NCBI GenBank assembly: GCA_964036275.1
Contig: OZ038440.1
Span: 4,005,690 to 4,069,689 of the forward strand
From: Litoditis marina
Taxonomy: Eukaryota; Nematoda; Chromadorea; Rhabditida; Rhabditidae
Direction of reading: 5' to 3'
Length of the DNA stretch: 64,000 nucleotides
Made by a program: the position numbers and the translations under genes. Under the pieces are notes generated by a model, which was not told the DNA's origin, did no database searches, and saw only the letters and a list, made by a program, of their open reading frames with translations. Of the stretch, positions 23,390 to 36,511 are shown in pieces (position 1 is the stretch's first letter; the number at the start of each line of letters is the position of its first letter).

Positions 23390-26300
23390 GTGTGAATACT
23401 CATTTGTACTCGGACATTTACACAACTCGGTTGGCTCTACTTTCATCAGCCACCTCGTGTGGAAAAAGGTGTGTTAATGTATTTGTTTAGCTGAGTTTGT
23501 AGTGCTCATTATTCGTGCTATTTGGAATACATTTGAGTCACGTTGTCCTGCGCGACTGTATCGAGTTTATTGTACTTTGTGAACTGATGCCTTTTTCAGG
23601 CTCTGAAAACGGCGAATTTGCCGAAACGTCGCCACAATAAATATTCCATCATACTACCTCGTGTACGGTTCAACTACAAAATCAAACCATATACACAACA
23701 ATGCCGAGGTTCAAAGAAAGCAGGACTTGGAGACAACCTTATTTAGTCAAAATATTATATTCTCTCAGTTCTATTCGAAAAACCAAAGAAATAACAGAGC
23801 GAAAGGGGGAGATAGATAGTAAGAAAGAAACGGGAACAATGGCAGAACGACGGCAAAAAAGTAGGAGAAAAAGAGAGGGCGAGATAGGGGAAAAAGGAAG
23901 AAAAATAAACCGAGATTGAAAACAATATAAAGAGATAAGAAGAAGCATAAAAAAACTTTTGAGAATATATCGAGATTGTGGGTGAAACCCACAAGGAGAG
24001 AAAAAGAGAGAGAGAAAGAAGGAGGGATAGAGAAAACAAGAAATAGAGGGAGATAGAGAGAAAAGAATAAGAGAGAGAAAGAGAAAAAGAAAGAAAGAGA
24101 GATAGAGAATACAAGAAATAGAGAGCGTAAATGTTCCAGATAGAACAAAGTTTGTCTTCGGAACAGTTCGAGCCTTTCCCGCCCTCGTAAAAGCAAATTG
24201 AGTGACAGCAAGTCAACGAAATCTGCAAAAAATGCGTTCCGCCTAGAACCCGGTTTGGTTAGGAGAACTTGGGTGAACTTTTTACTGCACTCTCGAGAGA
24301 GTCATATTTTGTATGCTATCAAGCGAAACTTGACCGAATCTTGGAGAAGAACGCAAATTCGCAAAACAAAAACACATTGGAATTCCGAAAAACTACACTG
24401 GTCCAGTGTCAATTGTACGCACAACTTTTAACGGTTCGCTTGATTCAAGTTCGTTCTTTGAGCCTAATTGACAATTTAACGTGTAGTCACGCTAGTGGGC
24501 AGTTTCTCTAACTGGCGATCAACAGCAAACGGGGAAGGTATAATGCAATAAGCTTCGCCATCTCTACGTAGATTGGCAGAACGTCTTTTTTGTTCATCGC
24601 GCGTTGAGGGCGGATATCAACACACTTTATAACATTCAACAAAGCATCCTTAAGAATAGAACATTTCTTCGAAGGAAATGCTAAAATTACCTCTGTAAAT
24701 CGCGAAAAACTCTCAAGATAACTTTTTCTTAGGAGAAAAAGGTGAAGAATGACAAAATCACCTCTAATGTAGGGCGACGAAATTTTTACAATCACTACCC
24801 GCAATTTTTCACTCATCGTTAACTCTAATCAGGGCTGGATAGGGACTATTTCGGTGTGGTTTCGGCTAGATAAAGGCTATTAAATCGCGGTTGATTGAAT
24901 CGTTTGTGATAAATTTACGAGGTCGCGACTGGCGCTACGGAACTAACGTGGAGCTCGCCAAGTCTTTAGAGAACTTGAAAAGTATTTTTAGACAAAGAAA
25001 TAAGTTAGGGAGTCATTCAATTTTGAAAATATACATCCGCTGCCAAGGGCGTCAAAAAGGTAGCACACAAAGGAGTGAAACTATCAAAAAAGCAATAAAA
25101 AAATCCATCTTTAACTAGTAAAAACTTAGTCTACTTTTCATTCAATCTATTTCACAAACCAAAATAAGACAGAATGTAACTGAACTGTTTGCTATGAGCG
25201 CACTTTTGTCGAAATGAATGTGTACAGATTTCTGCAAAGTCGGTCAAGTTGCTTTTTTTCGTAGTCGCAAAGCTCAAGTTTGTTTGACTTTGATGTTTGA
25301 GAGAAATTTGAACACGGGGTCTGATAAGAAAGATTTGAATCATACATAGATAAGTGGCTACTCTTTTCGAATTTCTGTACTGATCACAATAATAAAACAG
25401 TAGTGAAGGTTCTTTAACGGCAGTCAATTTTGGTTCATAAGGTAGTAATCTAACTTGAGTTAACTTTAGGCTGAAAGTAAGGCGCTAATGTTTTAGAATG
25501 GAAGTAAGTCGCAGATATAAGGTATAGTTTCACGAGTAAATGAATGAGGATTGTAATGTCTTGTAAGTACTATATTCCCTCTATTGTACAGAGGTGGCAG
25601 AGCAAATTTACTAATACAGAAAACAGTAGACATTACTCGGTTATATTCTCACTGGTTCTTGACAAAAACCACAGTGCCTTAACTTGAAGGTTTGATATCA
25701 CTTACAAAACGGTAAGCAAAAGTTTTTAACTGGAAGTGGCAAACTTCGAAGATATAGTTGAATGGCTGGAGGTCGTGTGGCGCTTGTTTAGATTGGCGCC
25801 AAATTCAAACTGACTCGCGGCTTGAAATGGCGAACGAAAGCAGATTAGAACAAGGAAAACTCATCACGGTTTTCAGTCCAAATCACTTATTTATGTGTAC
25901 AATCGGAATAAGTGATTACAGTACTCTGATAGGCAGAGTAGAACGAGAAATGTATAGTAAGAATGTGTAAAAATAGGAACAGAATCCGTTAACGTATCTG
26001 AAAAGAGAACAATAGAAAACAGCCAGAAAAATTGAGAGCAGTGGCGCATCGTTTTAAAAGATGATATAAAAAGTTGTATTACTATTGAGATTATAGGTAC
26101 AAACCATAATTATCAAAAAAGTGAAAAACTATTGTCAAGTGAGTATAGTGCACGTTTATACGCCACGCATGAATCATTCTAACAGCTTGAAAGTTGCATA
26201 CTTTGTGAACAACTGACGTCATGCGAGTGTTTGCAAGTGTAAATTAGTATAATATGTAGTGTCCATTTGTCTAGCCTCGGCGCCGTTGTAAGAAACCGAC

Positions 26301-27943
26301 TGAACACAGCTGAGATTGCGAAACAATCGAGTGTTCTCCTCAGATCGTCAAAATCAGATAAACCGAGAATAGATATTGATTCCGTTTGTGCAAATTTACG
26401 TAACAAACCAGAACCTTTACGTGACTATTCAATTTACCTAAAGCATAGTTCGCTATACTACTGAACAACTTATAGTCATGAAAACGTGTACAACCCAATA
26501 TAACTGAGAACCAGGATCCACCGCACGTTTTTATCACTTTTAACGTGACTCTTTGAGCTACTTCTACTAGACTTCTTCATATTGTCAGAGCTTTTGAATC
26601 ACATTATGGCTCCGTTTTCCAGTATCTTCAATGTACTGACTAGAAAAAGTTCAAGGGAGAAAATGTTTCGGTGAAAGCATGATAGAAATTCACAATTACA
26701 GCGTCGTCAGCGGCAAGACATTTTATCAATGTCGCTCTGAATTCATAATATGTGCGGCACTTGGAATGTTTTGACTCGAACAAGCTTTCAATGGTTGTTA
26801 CTCTAATTGATTTGTACAACGTGAACAAGAACGTTCGTAAAACATAAGTATAACTAAATCACAACTGTGGTTCATACGTTTCTCTTAATCATAGGGAAAC
26901 GACGAGTGCATGACCTATGACCGGTGCGGAGTGCACTATGAGAACTGTGAAAGTATATAAACATCCAAACTTCAGATTATACGGAGTAATTTTATTAAAT
27001 AAACTTATACAAAATGTATGCCGCGGCCCTACCGATTGGCATGCGACCGTCCTCACCTTACTACTACCCAGATGCTCACCACAGTGACAAACGAACTCAA
27101 GACATTTCATAGCAAATGTTAGTTATATGCGATTGCATCTTTCTCTACCTGGCTGTGTTTGTAGTTTAATCTATTTTTTTTGTCAAGAATCGAAAAGTAT
27201 AGAGTGAAAATTGTCTACTTCAACACTTTTTCATGTAATAACCAATTTGCAGTGGAACAGGTGAAACGTTTGTTCAGGAACTAGAGAAAAAGCGTGGCAA
27301 AGACCGCTGCCGTACGGGTGTCACTAATTGCAAGGAGGGTGAAGCCGTGTAGTAGAAACCAGTTCAATTATGGAAGCAAACCATGCGAAAGAGAATCTTT
27401 GTGCCGTTTCATGGACCATATCATTAGCTATAACTTCGCTGTTTAACATTGAATAACTATGATTTTGTCGGAAGAAAACGCTCACTTAGGGTTCGTTTTA
27501 TTTCGAAGAAAGCCTATACGGTGGGTTTCCATATTGTGCTGTGTTTGGTTCCGTTGATTTTGGACGGAATTCGTGAACTACGGCGCGTATTGGGATCAAT
27601 ATACATACTACAACAAAGATCGGGTCACTTCCTACAGTATATTCCGGTGGGTCCGGCTGGTCTATCTGACTGTGATGTTCCCAGTATATTCATCACGTGA
27701 ATGAAAAACATCACTCATGGAAGTAAATGAGAAACAACCTTAGATAACGTTATAGAGTTAGGTTAATATTGGAGAAGAAATGAGAAAGTGATATGTTTTG
27801 TCTCTACCCCAGACGTAACCACTTGAATCTACATGCCTTCCCCTTGAGACATCCTCAGTGAGGAAAGGAGAGGAAATCAGATGCGGATCATTGAACCATA
27901 AAACAAAAGAGACAATACATTATAATAAAATCCTAAATCTAAC

Positions 27944-28135
27944 TAACAGTGCGTGCCAAATTTATAAGTTCCCGTCTCTCGCCGGAATCGAACCTTTAAG
28001 TAAAATATTTGTAGTTGGTCGCGAACCACTGCGCTATTAGATTACATAACCGGCAGGCTTTGGCATGGAAGACATGTCTGCGTACACAGCGGAAAGTGAG
28101 ATACACAGTACTCTCCCAGTACGGCACCGACTATA
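27944..28135 (-). mobile_element. TA-flanked element with tRNA-like core (family 2), copy 1
   Basis: Read on the minus strand it starts TATAGTCGGTGCC, contains the block CTCACTTTCCGCTGTG shared with the other copies, then an A-box-like GCGCAGTGGTTCGCG and a B-box-like GGTTCGATTCCGG, and ends TTTGGCACGCACTG. The other copies are at 46618-46810 and 54901-55099. The 3' terminal TA is degenerate in this copy. Confidence 0.7.
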
Positions 28136-31100
28136 ACTGCTGAGTGAGAAAGTTATGTCGAATACGGCAGTCGCGAATCACATTGTTTGTCGAAGTGGCG
28201 TTGCGTTACAAGCCGATGCACTTCCGGTGAAGAGTCAGACACACTTGAGGTGTCATGAACCCATCTTCATCATGCGCGGGAATATTCATTTCGAAGGGAG
28301 CTATTTGAACTTAAGAAAAACTAGAAAACTATGATTATTCAACAGAAAATAATGTGATCGTGCTGGTGAACTGTTGTGAAGAGCAAAATTGTAAATTGAA
28401 CCTGAAACCAGTCAGATTTGTTGGTTGAATTTAATTTTTTTTTGTGACTTTGACTCGTGTGATAACAAATTATTTTGTTGTCCCAAATATTGAAAAAGAG
28501 AAACCTGAAGTGGTTCACGAACCTAATTGATCAACTTAGAAGGACACTTAGAAGGACGAGTACGCTGCAACCTTCTTAGAAAACGACCTCCAGACAGATG
28601 ATCTTTTCAACTCTGATTTTCAATGGTCGGAACTAATGCAATCATCACATTTTGCGCTTGAGTAAGCAACTGTTTCAACAAACTAAAACACTCGAGTGAA
28701 GTTAGATCAACAACACTTGGAAAAAGCTCTTAACTCTTTTGGTAATGAGTGGTAAACAATGTTAAAATAGCAATATCGGATACAAAAAACAACCACTGAG
28801 CAGTACATTTGTTTAATTTCAGGTTTTTTTTGTTGAACTTATAGGTTCAAAAAAATAAATAAAATGTAAAGCGTACAACATTGCTCAATATAATGTTCCA
28901 TGCGCAGAAAATCTGAATATATGAGTTCCCACAACACGTTCTATTCAATCTAGTAATTAAAAAATGATGAGAAAAAACTATTCGTATATTTGACAAACGA
29001 TCTGTGCGTTTGAGGGAGGTCACGGGGCGCAAATGCAAATCTCCCAAACAACAGTTACTGTATAAATACGATTATGGTAATATTGAAACAGTGCCGAAAG
29101 TCAGGCGACTTTTTGTTAGAACTTTTTTATGCAAATTTGAAAGTAATCTGTTTTTGCTAAAAATAAAAAGAAAGACTTTAATACAAAACTCTCGTTCACC
29201 CATGCGTATTTTTTTTTACAGTACACACAGTTTCCGTAGCACACTGTGAATGTTCGGGGTGCGTGGGAGAAACTATACACAGACCAGACATTTAAAAATA
29301 GTTAGTTGTAGCTGAAACTAAGTTCAGCACAGAAAATACAAGTTCAACGTATAGACGTGCGAAAACAAATCACTTTATACTTTCTATCCTTTGTGATGTT
29401 TCACCAAATCAACGTTTGAACTGGGAATAATGAAAAGCGGATTTGCAAATGAACGCTTCATTTTCGAGAGTTCACAGAATTCCGCGAGACTTTATTATAG
29501 GCAAACAGCGATTATATGCTCTGAAACTGGTTTCAATCCCATATATCATGCAACAAAATGGGATGGCAGATCTATTTTGTATAATCCACGTCAACTTTCG
29601 TTATACTACATTCGTCATACTATCTACTATGATGTGGTTATAGTTTCGAACCACTAACTCTGCTACCGTATTCTGGATATTCAAAAAAATCAGAGATATA
29701 AGAGATGAAAAGTCTAGTCTCAACTTTTTGAGTAAAAGTAAAACACTAGTTGTTAGTCCATTTGACGTTCAACACAGTAAATAAGCTCGAGAAACCCAAA
29801 CAAAAAAATGCAAATAGCTTCGAACGAGATCCACAAATGCAACAAAACACTACTGTAAGGATGTGTTCTGAGTAACACATTGTTTCATGCCAAACGAGTA
29901 TGAACAGAACAATTTTGAAAGGAAATTAAGATAACACACGCTGAAATTTTTGAAAACTAAATAACTCACCCCGATTTGACAGATCAGCTGATTTTGCTGA
30001 GTTGACATTGTTCCGAGAAACAACTTGGATCACTGAAAAATGAAAAAAAGTCAATCTCGCACTGAAATTGTGAGAATATATTTCGGAAAACATGAAAAGG
30101 AGAGGAGGAACATACATAGAATATACTAGAAGTAAATTGAATAGTCACGTTAAGTTAGCATTCTAATGAGGAATCCTGCACTTTGTCATTGCACGTTTCT
30201 GGGTTGCCGTGTTTAACATGTTTCACGTGACTTGGCCTTGGCAATTGACTAACAGTAGACCTCTAACAGGAGACTAGTAGATGATCTTGCCAACTTCCCA
30301 CAACGAAATTGGCAAATGTTCATACACGAAATTGTTCGAAAATTGAAGATGTGCATGAGAATGTAATGTCAAGATAGGGAAATATGACGAATTTGAGAAA
30401 ACAATCACGACATAGGTTTGGTTTCAGATTTATCAGAACCGAGACCTAGCAGTTGGTAGCAATTTAAAAAAAAAGCCGAATCATGTGCTTATCGAAGCTT
30501 GAGCCGAGGAACAGTATAATTGATCTGTAGATCACTTTTTCAAGGAGTTTTTCATTGGGCGAAAATTGTTGAGTTGTAATACGAACTCACATTGACGTAA
30601 AAACGTTAGAACTCGATGACGTGTGATCATTTGTTGCTATTTAAACAAAATAAAAAAGTGCCATTTTTCTCTTTTACAGAACAAAGGGTGAGTTTATCAA
30701 ACGAAAACTAACAAGGCTCGTGTTTTAAATTCACACTTTGTTCAATAATATAAAAAATTTCTTATATATAAGTTATGAAGTTGTGCTACCAGTCTAGCTA
30801 GGGAAGAGGGTCTGAGACTTGTTTTCAGCGATACATGCCATATGGAAAGAATGAGAAGATGAAAAAGTGGATGTATGAGAATGGGGTTGGAACAGCTGAG
30901 ATACTGCACTAGACGGAACGGAAGAGAGAGAAGAACATATCACAGCTGTGTCGAAATAATTGCGGTTTCCATCAAACAAACACATAAAGCGGAACTATAA
31001 GAGAGAAAAAAGATATATGTTTCAAATGTAATGAAAATAAAGTTTGTAGTTTACAAATTGTAAACTAGGAAACTGAAAACTCCCAGAAACAAAGTGGAGA

Positions 31101-33689
31101 CTAATTCTTATACACAACTGAGGTTTCTAGTGTTACTTAATTACTACCGGAATCGTATGGAATAAAGATAACAAATGGGGGTATAAATCAATAGAAAACG
31201 GTGCTTTACTAGTTTAGAGAAGCAGGTCAGTTCGTATGTAAGTTCATGCAGAATGTTGAGTTTGAATATGGTTTTTATGTAAGCCATTTGGAACTGTTGA
31301 TAAAGTGTTCAGCGAACAATCTAACTGTGACGTAATGCAACGGCAACCATGTCTAAGCAGGCTCACACAACATTGAACAAACAAAACAACATGCATATAC
31401 ACGATACAATAGGTTAAAAGGTAGTTGAACTAGAACACTGTGTGGGAGACAAACGATGAGTACGAGACGATCTCGCTCAGTTTGGCTAACTATATCACAA
31501 ATATTTAGAAAAGTTCAATGTGAGACACGAGGCCGCTCTCTGAACTGAATAATTCACTAATTCATCAGTTGTAAATTTTCGGCTGATTGCCAGTAAGTTG
31601 ATTGTGTATCAAAAAATATGAAAAGGCTCTTCATGGAAATTCAATTTGGTACAAAATTCAGTCTAAACATTCCGTGTATAGTCGATAAGTACACAGCAAA
31701 CAAAAATGGGTGTCTTTGCTATCCTGCAGCTGGTAGTGTTTGAGCTAATTGATAAGAGAACTGGAGGCGTCATGTCGGTGAATGTTCGAATCAAAGGAAG
31801 AACCTTATCGAAAATAGGGTCGTTTGGGATTTGCTTATGTAGGTTCTACATAATAAAGACAACAAGTAAATAATGATTGGTTAGCAACATTATAATTCTG
31901 AAGGCGGTTTCGAGATGTTGTATGTATATGGTTTTCAGGGTACAACTGTAATAAATCACTGAAGAAAATACAATGTTATTTTAGTTTTATGATAATCAGA
32001 TATTTGTTGTGGCAAACCAATCTGGAGAAATTGCAGTACATGATGGTGAAAAGGTTTGGTTTGATTGATAACAAGATTCGAGTAACAAGATTCGTGTCGG
32101 GTAGGTCACTCAAATTTGCTCCGGCTAATTTACATGCCGAAAAATATTAAGACAATACAGCTGACGGATTTTCAAGTTGAAAGTCGTGCAAAGGGCGTGG
32201 AAATGAATGTTCTCACCATTGTGCTTTATTACTATCCACACCCTCTCCGGTTGCGAACTTTTTCAAAATCCATCAAAAAAGACTTCAAAGGAAGATAAAG
32301 AATAATCAGGGAATGGAAAAGAAGATGAATACGTAGCCTTTGCGAAGAATCATTTTTTTAAGGGAAATAACGTGAAATTTCTATTGTTGGACGTGTAGTT
32401 TTTTGCGTTTCACAAGATTCTCGTACCTCACTAAGTTATCTTATACCAGAATGGGAAAGTGCTTGCGTGAAATCAGAAACAAAAAACGTTCAAATAAAAG
32501 ATGGACCGAACGTAGAGCAGACTGCAAGTGAATATCCGAAAAGTTTGATGATTACTCTTCGCAACTAGGCGTTTTTGATTACATGTGTTTTGTAAGTACA
32601 CTTTTATGTGCTGATGAAATGCTAGTAGAAACTCCAGAAATGCCGAATAACCAACAAAAATGTTTTGAGTGACAGAAAAGACAACCTCTCGGTCACACGT
32701 GATTCCGAATAACGTCTCATTTAACGATGAGAAAAAACATCGGTGCTAGGATACATGTGAAATGAACAGGAAATTCCATGGTTTCATAAATATGTGTTCC
32801 GGAATCAAGCAATTTTTCCCGAAAGTTCAGCAACCATGAATCATAGCATTAATTAATTAAGTTGTTAATTTCACAGAAGGAATAATTAATTTTTCAATAT
32901 GTACATAAATAGTTGGGTCTGAATGTTGAGCAATCATAGAGTATAATAAGTTGTAAATTATAACATCAGAACAATAAATTATAAGAAAACTAGGAAGTTG
33001 AAACTACTATACAAAACCACGTTGCTCGTGTAAACAAGCTCAACTAACTGTTGATATCAGGCTACTTTAGTAATTTATAAAAGAAAAAAGTCCAAAGGAG
33101 AGAGGAATGAAAAGAGGGAAGAGAGTGAGAGATAAATTTATAAATATATACATCAGACTGGCAGCATCTGAGAACATGTAGGAGGAATGTGCTAATCTGA
33201 CATATTGCGAGAATCTGATCAATCAAGCCAATCAGTGTTGGAAACCGGATAAAGATATGTCATCGCAAAAACGAGCGCGGAACGAAACGTTTCCGTTTCA
33301 TATTTCCCGTTAACTCTTCTGTTTATTTTCCCGATTTCCATCGTTCAAAAGTCGCTTAAAACGAAGTTTTCTTACACAGTTTGTAAATAGTGAAAATGAT
33401 AAGCCGAATGTTGAGTTTTTTTTTGTTCATTCCTGCCCGATTATTCTTCATTTACATAAAATCAACAGTCGGACAGACAATTTTTCCGTTTTAGTGAAAT
33501 TTTAGAGCAAAAATCAGAGAATTTCTAAGAATCCAAGAGGTGTTAACCCTCTCTCTCCCCCTCCACCACAATAAAAACTAAATTTAGATTGAATTTAACT
33601 AACTTCCAACATAGAAGTAGAACTTTAACTAGAAAGACAAACGAAAACGAACATCGTCGTTTGATGTAGGAGGAATGTAACTGTCGGAA

Positions 33690-34400
33690 GACATTTGTCA
33701 CAAGGACAAGAATTTGCGAAAGAAAAGAGAGTGCGGTGATGAAACAGCGGTGAGACCTGTGATACCACAAAACAAAGAGAGAAACATGACTGATACACAA
33801 CGTTGCGGGTGTAGTAATCCTGGAAAACTAACAACTTTGTGGCTTTTTGTTTGTAAATATGTGAACAATCTACCCATCGTGGTGATTCTAGGAAAACCTA
33901 CAACGCGGTTTCATATTCATAAATACTTAGTAGAAAGTTGGAACGGATTGATAAAGTGGAAAGCGAACTGAGGAAACTAATTACTACTATAAACCAGCGG
34001 TGAGACCTGGGATGGTACAGAACAAAGAGAGAAACATGACTGGTACACAACGTTACGCGTGTATTAATCGTGGAAAAACTAACAATTCTGTGGTTTTTTT
34101 TGTTTGTAGATACTGCGTGAAACATGTATGGGACTGTTGGAGAAAACAAAAACTAGGTTTCATGTCGACAAATACCTAGTCAAAAGAGTTATTGACATAC
34201 AAGGAACTTGAGGAAACGGTACAATTTGTATGAATAAAGTACCACACGGCTGAAATAATTGCCGTAAAAGATTATTATTATTATTACAATGGTGCAAGAC
34301 AAAGAGAGAAACATGACTGATACACAACGTTGCGCGTGTAGTAATACTAGGAAAACCGACAGTTTCGTTACTTTCTGTTCCTAAATGAATACTCGAAAAA
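33690..34400. repeat. Three-unit tandem repeat, about 265-290 bp period
   Basis: The phrase AACAAAGAGAGAAACATGAC recurs (with one base changed at the start of the third unit) near 33771, 34019 and 34299, each followed by a diverged copy of the same 60-150 bp (ACACAACGTT, then a GGAAAAC block). The first two units also share GTGAGACCTG upstream. No coding potential is evident. Confidence 0.7.
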
Positions 34401-34659
34401 AATTATTGACATCATTGACCAATTAAGTTATTGTATTCACACTATTTTAGCGTCACGATCTGATAAGACATACATGAGAGATGGTGAACTCAGAATTACG
34501 TTCGACACTGCCAAGATAATGAAACATCTTTTAATAATCATAAAGCTGTCGGTACTATTTTCACCTTTGTAGTTTGGTGTGAACCAAACTAACCCCATTT
34601 TCGGTTTTAATACATGTCTACATGTCTAACAGAACACACTATTCTCTCAAGTACCGTCA

Positions 34660-35790
34660 AACAAAAACAAAAAAATTGAATGTTCATCGGAAAATTTGAG
34701 GATATCTATCTACAGGTTGTGTTCAACACACGAGGTAACTGGATAGAGCCTTGGAGTTGTTGATTCTTTTCCGCCTCGCGTCGTACTGGTACACGGTGTT
34801 GACGGAAAACGCGGTGATTAGCGAACCGGAGAAAAAAGGAAAAGTCTCTCCGACATTTCAGGAAAAGTAACGTAAAACTTGGTTTTTGGAGAAAAGAAAC
34901 TTTAAATAAAAAGTATGAATAGTGAAAACATCACGTGAAGTTATTCAAATAGTTCGTGACTTTGGAAAAGTGTTTGTATTGGAAATAATTTCAGGTACGT
35001 TTTGGCTATGGCCTCAAGAACTGTAGAGGAAAGTGCTTGAGAGCTCAGATGCATTTTGACTAAAATAATTAATCAATTCCGATGGTAGGTCGGATGGTAG
35101 TTTCTTCGGATATCAGGAATCAAGCTGGAATACATTCCGGAGGCGAGAGAAGTAATAACCGTATGCCTGGAACAAAAATTAAGTTGTAGTTAAGTTCTTC
35201 GAATGAAAACCTTACACTGCATTTAAAGGGACCGTTCCTCTTTAATTTGGTGATTCGAGTTAAGAATGTATACTTGGGAACAAAAATGAACAAAACAACC
35301 AAATTTATTGAAAATTTACCAACTTAGCTTTTTTTCTCGATAATCTGAGTTCAGCAACTTCGCGAAAGCACTAGCACGTACGCATTTTTATGGAGACGGC
35401 GCAAAGTGTATCGTAAATTCAGATCACGTAAGAAATAACATATGTAAAAAGTGTTTTAGTTAAATACTACCACTTTGTTTTGATTAGGAATGAGGTTGTG
35501 AGTACTAAAACCTAGCTCATCATTTCGGCAAAAGCTTTGCGATACAGTAACCCAAAGGATAGTTTCGCTCATTAAAGGCTTGATTCTCAACCGAATCCTG
35601 TTTTTCTCCATAGTGGAATAAGTTAGAGGCCCCAGTACAATATAAAAGCAAAATTCTGAGTTTTCATGTTTTTCAATCAGTCCAAATTACACTTGATAAC
35701 GGTCCCTTTGATACGTATCGAAATCAAACCGGAAGACACGTAGCACAGTTTCTGAATATAGAGTTCGCTTTCTCAAAGCAGGTCTATGCA
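34660..35790 (-). pseudogene. Truncated copy of the 3' end of the haemopexin metalloproteinase gene
   Basis: Bases 34723-34850 closely match the last exon of the intact gene (45070-45179), and about 35100-35165 match the downstream part of its exon 12 (45750-45887). Intronic similarity continues between them and out to 35755-35790, which matches 45978-46010. The exon between them is missing, and the 3' splice acceptor of the terminal exon copy is destroyed: GGAGGCTGAAAAAGG in the intact gene is GGAGAAAAAAGG here. The region cannot encode a protease and is a decayed segmental duplication. Confidence 0.85.
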
Positions 35791-36511
35791 CCGAGTAAAA
35801 CTTCAAGTTCGATCTCGCTAATTTTCGGTCGAATTTCGTATGAGATTAACCCACAACTAAGATCTAGTCATTTTCTATAGTATGTTACTACATTGTAGCG
35901 AGGTTTGTGCGTTCATCGTATGAATCGAGAAATCAGAAAATGTTTGTTTTGTTTTCTTTCTGCGAACGAAAACTTTTTTCGGAAAGTATCTGACTCTAGG
36001 AAAAACTCAAACACAGGACGAAATACAAATATTGATCGATCTTCTGAAGCAACTGACAGTTCAATCGATAATTATAGTTTGAACCCTCCCATCTGCATAT
36101 TCACACACGTTGAAAGATATAATACATTTTATTCAAGAACATGAGAGCTTGCATGAATTATAGAGAAAATAACACAGCTACTAAAAATACGGAAAGAGCG
36201 AAAAAGGAATGAAAACAGATCAATATATAAATGACCGGTAAATGTGCATAAACACGACAAATATCACCAGGAGATACTGAAAATGAACTATTCAATCATT
36301 AATTAAAACGAAAATTTGAAAAACCAGATGTCACGACTATTGGTAATTGTACCTCTACTCAAGAGCACATGGGTAAAACTACTAAAATGTAGTTGGAAAA
36401 GTTACATATATAACTTTGTTTGATTACTATTATTGAAACATTGTCGAATCTCCTTAAAAACACAAAAACAACAACTATACCACAAGTAACCAACTGTCGC
36501 CCAAAGGCAAA

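Larger units (their letters stand above)
20324..23733. mobile_element. Penelope-like retroelement, inverted duplication
   Basis: Two nearly identical arms face outward: left arm (minus-sense coding) about 20322-21868 and right arm (plus-sense) about 22133-23691. The encoded protein joins a reverse transcriptase (DVESLYTNV, YIDDCF catalytic motif) to a C-terminal GIY-YIG nuclease (EIYIGETGRKLYIRLKEH), the diagnostic layout of Penelope-like elements. Both copies lack the N-terminal half of the reverse transcriptase. The whole insertion is flanked by a perfect 12-bp direct repeat, CAACCTTATTTA (20312-20323 and 23734-23745). The right end carries 43 extra bases (23691-23733) absent from the left, like the one-sided extensions known in this group. 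The centre (21869-22132) is rearranged. Confidence 0.93.
23746..34655. other. Gene desert of about 11 kb
   Basis: No gene could be supported. Bases 23880-24130 are a purine-rich AG tract that yields spurious frames on both strands. An isolated 102-codon frame (24508-24816, minus) and a possible lone 3' terminal exon on the plus strand (27253-27349, after TTTGCAG, ending KEGEAV-stop) were seen but have no partners. One TA-flanked tRNA-like element lies at 27944-28135. A remnant with GTTTGTAGTTTAATC is near 27155 and a tandem array starts near 33690. Confidence 0.45.

Noticed and set aside
23739..24228. Overlapping frames of 146 and 157 codons rich in Ser, Leu and Phe (minus) or Arg, Lys and Glu (plus)
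   Set aside because: They come from an AG-rich low-complexity tract without splice sites or domain signals.
24508..24816. Isolated 102-codon minus-strand frame
   Set aside because: No neighbouring exons, recognised domain or repeat support; a frame of this length can arise by chance here.
27253..27349. Possible terminal exon on the plus strand (after TTTGCAG, ending KEGEAV)
   Set aside because: No partner exons upstream with compatible phase were found, so a gene cannot be supported.
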